From assembly GCF_014649015.1 (NCBI RefSeq), contig NZ_BMSF01000004.1, forward strand, positions 248,001-312,000: DNA of 64,000 bases. Direction: 5' to 3'. This stretch comes from Streptomyces narbonensis (GTDB lineage Bacteria > Actinomycetota > Actinomycetes > Streptomycetales > Streptomycetaceae). A program made the position numbers and the translations under genes. Positions 60,557 through 64,000 of the stretch are shown here, piece after piece (the first letter of the stretch is position 1; each line of letters opens with the position of its first letter). The notes under the pieces were generated by a model, which saw only the letters and a program-made list of their open reading frames with translations, did not search any database and had not been told where the DNA came from.

Positions 60557-61123
60557 GTGCTGCAGAAGAGTCCCGTCCCGCCCCCCGTCTCCGATCTGGC
60601 CATCCCTCATGCTGAGGGGGTGAGCAACGACGAGTTCCGGGCGGCGATGTCCCGCCTCGCGGCGGGCGTGGTCCTGGTGACGGCGCACGACCCCGACGAG
60701 GGGCCGCGCGGCGAGGACGTCGGCATGACCGCCACCGCCTTCATGTCGGTCTCCCTCGATCCGCCCCTGGTGCTGGTCAGCCTCCGCAACGGCTCGCGCA
60801 TGGACGACCTGCTCGCCGAGGTCCCGGTCTGGGCCGTGTCGATCCTCTCCGAGGGCCAGCGGCAGGTCGCCGGGCGCTTCGCGATGAAGAACCGGGTCAG
60901 TGACCGGCTCCTCTTCGCCGACCTTCCGTACACGCGCGGCGAGGAGAGCGGCGCGCCGCTGCTCGGCGGGGCGCTCTCGGTCCTGGAGTGCCGCACGGAG
61001 AGCCGTGTCGTGGCCGGGGACCACACCCTGGTCGTCGGCCGGGTCCTGACGGTCGGCCTGCCCTCGGCGGACGGCAGCGGACCGCTGACGTACTTCCAGG
61101 GGAAGTACCGGCACCTCAGCTGA
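60557..61123 (+). CDS. Flavin reductase family protein
   Basis: A 188-residue flavin-reductase-like (HpaC/DIM6-type) protein: FRAAMSRLAAGVVLVTAHD, GMTATAFMSVSLDPPLVLVSLRNGSRM (flavin-binding), WAVSILSEGQRQVAGRF and a C-terminal YFQGKYRHL. Such enzymes reduce FMN or FAD with NAD(P)H for a partner monooxygenase, or bind flavin as an oxidoreductase. No monooxygenase is adjacent. The GTG at 60557 has little leader, so the mRNA may be leaderless. Confidence 0.88.
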   Translation: MLQKSPVPPPVSDLAIPHAEGVSNDEFRAAMSRLAAGVVLVTAHDPDEGPRGEDVGMTATAFMSVSLDPPLVLVSLRNGSRMDDLLAEVPVWAVSILSEGQRQVAGRFAMKNRVSDRLLFADLPYTRGEESGAPLLGGALSVLECRTESRVVAGDHTLVVGRVLTVGLPSADGSGPLTYFQGKYRHLS

Positions 61124-61153
61124 AGCGGAAGGCGGGCGGGGGCCGGGGGCGTC

Positions 61154-61594
61154 TCAGCCCCAGTCGCCCCGGGACTGCCGGGTCCGCTTGGTCTCCGAGC
61201 GCTGCTTCTTCTCGCGCAGCCGCCGTTCGTTGATGCCGCGCGGGATCTTCGTCGGTCTGCGGGGCTTCGGCGGCGGGGCCGTCGCCTCGGCGAGGAGGGC
61301 GGCGAGCCGCACCGCGGCCGTCTCGCGGTTGCGCCACTGGGAGCGGTGCTCCGAGGCGCGGACGGTCACGACGCCGTCGACCAGACGGGAGGCGAGGCGC
61401 TCCAGGGCGCGCGCCTGCCACACCTCGGGGAGCGCCTTGGTGGCCGCGAGGTCGAAGCGGAGCTCCACCTGCGAGTCGCTGGTGTTCACGTGCTGCCCGC
61501 CCGGCCCCGACGACCGCGAGAAACGCCACTGGAGCTCGGCCTCGGGGAGTGAGACGGAGCCGCGGATGGGATAGGGACCGGACATGCCCTCCAT
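61154..61594 (-). CDS. arfB: Peptidyl-tRNA hydrolase ArfB (ribosome rescue)
   Basis: A 146-residue release-factor-like protein with the catalytic GGQ in SSGPGGQHVNTSDSQVEL and a basic C-terminal tail (ERRLREKKQRSETKRTRQSR) that enters the mRNA channel of stalled ribosomes. It hydrolyses peptidyl-tRNA on ribosomes lacking a stop codon. The length fits ArfB rather than a full release factor. The start could be 61594 or the ATG three codons later (61585), which has GGAGG close by. Confidence 0.92.
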   Translation of the reverse strand: MEGMSGPYPIRGSVSLPEAELQWRFSRSSGPGGQHVNTSDSQVELRFDLAATKALPEVWQARALERLASRLVDGVVTVRASEHRSQWRNRETAAVRLAALLAEATAPPPKPRRPTKIPRGINERRLREKKQRSETKRTRQSRGDWG

Positions 61595-61709
61595 GTTCCC
61601 CGCAGTGGGCTGTTGGAGTCATCCTGTTTTCGCCGGGAACCCGTCGGGAACCGCTGGGGGCCCGTGCGCGTTTCTCCAGGCGAAGACACCACGATGAAAG
61701 GGACTTTCC

Positions 61710-62285
61710 ATGGCTGTGAGCCTGTCCAAGGGCGGCAACGTCTCCCTGACCAAGGAGGCCCCGGGCCTCGCCGCCGTCACCGTGGGCCTCGGCTGGGACG
61801 TCCGCACCACCACCGGCACCGACTTCGACCTCGACGCGTCCGCGATCGGTGTGGACGCCGCCGGCAAGGTCGCGTCCGACGCCCACTTCGTCTTCTTCAA
61901 CAACAAGTCGACCCCGGACCAGACCATCGTCCACACCGGTGACAACCGCACCGGCGAGGGCGGCGGCGACGACGAGCAGATCAACGTCAACCTCGCGGGC
62001 CTCCCGGCGAGCGTCGACAAGATCGTCTTCCCGGTCTCGATCTACGACGCGGTCTCCCGCTCGCAGAACTTCGGCCAGGTGCGGAACGCCTACATCCGCA
62101 TCGTCAACCAGGCCGGCGGCGCCGAGCTCGCCCGCTACGACCTCTCCGAGGACGCGGCCGTCGAGACCGCCATGGTCTTCGGCGAGCTCTACCGCAACGG
62201 CGCCGAGTGGAAGTTCCGCGCGGTCGGCCAGGGCTACGCCTCGGGCCTGGAGGGCATCGCCCGCGACTTCGGCGTCAACCTCTGA
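61710..62285 (+). CDS. TerD-family calcium-binding stress protein
   Basis: A 191-residue TerD-domain protein: [18 protein letters not shown], the calcium-binding [44 protein letters not shown], and [17 protein letters not shown]. TerD proteins bind calcium and are linked to tellurite and stress responses and, in Streptomyces, to development. It is a monocistronic gene with GAAAGGGA before the ATG and a terminator after it. Several paralogues are normal in the genus, so no letter symbol is given. Confidence 0.93.
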   Translation: MAVSLSKGGNVSLTKEAPGLAAVTVGLGWDVRTTTGTDFDLDASAIGVDAAGKVASDAHFVFFNNKSTPDQTIVHTGDNRTGEGGGDDEQINVNLAGLPASVDKIVFPVSIYDAVSRSQNFGQVRNAYIRIVNQAGGAELARYDLSEDAAVETAMVFGELYRNGAEWKFRAVGQGYASGLEGIARDFGVNL

Positions 62286-62301
62286 CCCGTCGCACACCAG
62301 C

Positions 62302-62337
62302 CGAGCCCCGTCCGGGAGGATTCCCGGCCGGGGCTCG
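62302..62337. terminator. Bidirectional terminator hairpin
   Basis: CGAGCCCCG (62302-62310) pairs with CGGGGCTCG (62329-62337), and an inner CCGGGA/TCCCGG extends the stem, between the convergent TerD and M1 peptidase genes. Confidence 0.85.
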
Positions 62338-62370
62338 ACCCTTGCCGCATGATCGCCGAAGCCCCGGCGC

Positions 62371-64000
62371 TCAGGGCTTGTCCGGCTTGCCTTCGCCGTA
62401 GAGCCAGACCTTCCACAGGCCGTCGAGGTCCCGGCCCGCGACGCTCTCCGCGTAGGCCGTGAAGTCGGCCGTGGAGGCGTTGGCGTGGCGGTACTTCGCG
62501 GGCCAGCCGCGCAGGATCTCGTCGAAGGCGGCGTCACCGACCGTCTCGCGCAGCTTGTGGAGGACCATCGCGCCGCGCTGGTAGACCGGCGGGTCGAAGA
62601 GGTTCTCGGCGGCGGGCGGGGCGGCCGGCGGGAAGGCCCAGTTGGCGTCCTGGGCGAAGGCCCGCTCGAAGTGCGTCCGCGCGGGCACGTCCCCGTACTC
62701 CTCGGTGTACAGCCACTCGGCGTACGTGGCGAAGCCCTCGTTCAGCCACAGGTCCCGCCAGGTGGCGGGGGTGACCGAGTTTCCGAACCACTGGTGGGCC
62801 AGTTCGTGGACGAGGGTCGTCCGGTCGAAGGCGGCGGCCGGGAAGACGGGCCGGGTCTGGGTCTCCAGGGCGTAGCCGAGGGTTCCGTCCTCGGTGACGA
62901 TCGCGCCGGCGGCCGAGAAGGGGTACGGGCCGAAGCGCTCGGCCTGCCGGGCGAGGATCTTGGGGATCTCGCCGCGCAGCGCCGCGCTGCCCGCCGCGAC
63001 GGAGGGCTCGGCGGCGGTGAGGACGGGGAGGGAGCGGGGGGCGGTCGCCGACTTGGAGGCGGACGGCTCGGACGCGGAGGCGGAGGCGGGCTCGGACGCG
63101 GACGCGGAGGCGGACGCGGAGGCGGACGTGGAGGCGGGCTGGGACGCGGAGGCGGACGCGTCGGACGCGGAGGCGGATGCGTCGGACGTGGACGCGGATG
63201 CGTCGGACGCGGATGCGGACTCGGAGGCGGGCTGCGACTCGGAAGCGGACGCGTCGGACGTGGGCTCGGGCGTCGGCGCCGTGGCCTTGGGGGGCGCCGT
63301 CGCCGTCGCCATTGCCGTCTCGTATCGGCCGATCGCGACCGTCGCCAGGTAGCTCGCCATCGGCTCCGACGAGCGCCATACCGTGGTGACGCGGCCGTCC
63401 CCCTCCGTCCGCCGCTCCGTCCTGACGCCGTTGGAGAGCGCTTCGAGCCCGGCCGGGACGGTGAGCGTGATGTCGTAGACGGCCTTGTCGGCGGGGTGGT
63501 GGTTGCCGGGGAACCAGGTCATGGAGCCCGCCGGTTCGCCGACCGCGACCGCCCCGTCGTCGGTGCGCAGCCAGCCCTCCTCGGAGCCGTCCGCGTCGGT
63601 GATCGGCTCCGGCACGCCCGTATAGGTGACGGTGGCCTTGAACTCCGCGCCGTCACGGATGTCCTCGCGCGGGCGGAGCGTCAGCTCGTCCCCCGCCCTG
63701 TTGTACGCGGCGGGGTCGCCGTCGACCGTCGCCCCCGACACCGTGAGGCCGGCCAGGTCGAGGTTGAAGGCGCTGAGGTCCTGCGTCGCTCGGGCGGTGA
63801 TCTCGGCGGTGCCGTCGAGGCGGCCGGTGCCGGGGTCGTAGGCGAGGGACAGGGCGTAGTGCCGCACGTCGTAGCCGCCGTTGCCGAGCTTCGGGAAGTA
63901 CGGGTCGCGCAGCCCGGCGGCCCCCGGGACGCCCCGCACCCCGCCGCCGGCGTCCGAGCAGCCGCCCGCGAGGAGCGCGAGGGCGAGGAGGGCCGCGGCG
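62371..64000 (-). CDS. M1-family lipoprotein aminopeptidase, 5' end missing
   Basis: The frame runs off the window end; the first visible codons give ALLALALLAGGC, a lipobox, so this is a lipoprotein with only the first few residues missing. It has an N-terminal beta domain (FPKLGNGGYDVRHYALSLAYDP), the zinc motif HELAHQWFG with downstream LNEGFATYAEWL (Glu ligand), and LGYALETQTRP near the catalytic region. Between the beta domain and the catalytic domain there is an approximately 100-residue Ser/Ala-rich insertion (about 63025-63320) made of SAS and DAS repeats. It is otherwise an M1 metallopeptidase expected on the outer face of the membrane. Confidence 0.88.
   Translation of the reverse strand, partial: AAALLALALLAGGCSDAGGGVRGVPGAAGLRDPYFPKLGNGGYDVRHYALSLAYDPGTGRLDGTAEITARATQDLSAFNLDLAGLTVSGATVDGDPAAYNRAGDELTLRPREDIRDGAEFKATVTYTGVPEPITDADGSEEGWLRTDDGAVAVGEPAGSMTWFPGNHHPADKAVYDITLTVPAGLEALSNGVRTERRTEGDGRVTTVWRSSEPMASYLATVAIGRYETAMATATAPPKATAPTPEPTSDASASESQPASESASASDASASTSDASASASDASASASQPASTSASASASASASEPASASASEPSASKSATAPRSLPVLTAAEPSVAAGSAALRGEIPKILARQAERFGPYPFSAAGAIVTEDGTLGYALETQTRPVFPAAAFDRTTLVHELAHQWFGNSVTPATWRDLWLNEGFATYAEWLYTEEYGDVPARTHFERAFAQDANWAFPPAAPPAAENLFDPPVYQRGAMVLHKLRETVGDAAFDEILRGWPAKYRHANASTADFTAYAESVAGRDLDGLWKVWLYGEGKPDKP

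Overview
The window looks like a chromosomal segment of a Streptomyces species. It is very GC-rich throughout, uses many GTG and TTG starts, and packs genes tightly with 4-bp ATGA/GTGA overlaps. It carries several Streptomyces signatures: DasR-type operators in front of nagKA, CIRCE-controlled groEL, a GGDEF/PAS/GAF protein of the CdgB type, the CysO-like carrier next to thrC, DUF3263 and DUF4031 proteins, and one rare TTA leucine codon. I see no rRNA, tRNA, CRISPR array, transposase gene or prophage. From memory, the right two-thirds (about 20-64 kb) resembles the conserved core around SCO4280-SCO4310 of S. coelicolor; this needs an alignment to confirm.

Layout. 0-3 kb: a truncated PIN gene, a coupled DUF2087/LysE pair, a small barrel protein, a 179-bp palindromic MITE-like element with perfect 20-bp ends, a RibD/DHFR-like reductase and a hypothetical gene. 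3.2-20 kb: a leftward block that I read as a dedicated, apparently undescribed biosynthetic cluster. In transcription order it has a DHA2 MFS exporter, a PLP cystathionine gamma-family enzyme, a MaoC hydratase, two SAM methyltransferases, an AurF-type diiron oxygenase, a SerRS-derived amino acid:carrier-protein ligase, an AcpS-type phosphopantetheinyl transferase (with the TTA codon), a free-standing carrier protein, then metK, adenosine kinase, metH, metF, ahcY and a DinB-like protein. 20-30 kb: an HD phosphohydrolase, a Cmx-type MFS pump, a MurNAc utilisation operon (RpiR regulator, murQ, PTS EIIBC), a secreted TAP-type peptidase, and an aldo/keto reductase with a cytosolic SBP-like protein. 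30-46 kb: secreted repeat proteins, two small enzymes, groEL with two CIRCE boxes, a cold-shock gene, the CysO-like carrier, thrC behind a SAM-I riboswitch, gpgS and a sortase substrate. 46-64 kb: otsA and otsB, an HxlR/imine-reductase divergent pair, an M6 protease, an orphan sugar-binding lipoprotein divergent from nagK-nagA, a PfkB kinase, a CBM-like membrane protein, a diguanylate cyclase, a flavin reductase, arfB, terD and an M1 lipoprotein peptidase cut by the window end.

How the cluster may work (inference): AcpS converts the 83-residue carrier to its holo form. The aaRS-like ligase loads an amino acid on it, and the diiron enzyme oxygenates the amine or a nearby carbon while it is tethered. 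The methyltransferases and the MaoC protein tailor the product, and the MFS pump exports it. The five SAM-cycle enzymes turn S-adenosylhomocysteine back into SAM and remove adenosine, which suggests heavy methylation demand. Expression appears to start at a near-consensus TTGACA-N18-TAGATT promoter overlapping a palindrome. It may be limited to late development by the TTA codon in the phosphopantetheinyl transferase gene.

A second theme is short tandem-repeat expansion: intergenic arrays with 15-, 9- and 16-bp units, and low-complexity insertions inside the GGDEF domain and the M1 peptidase.
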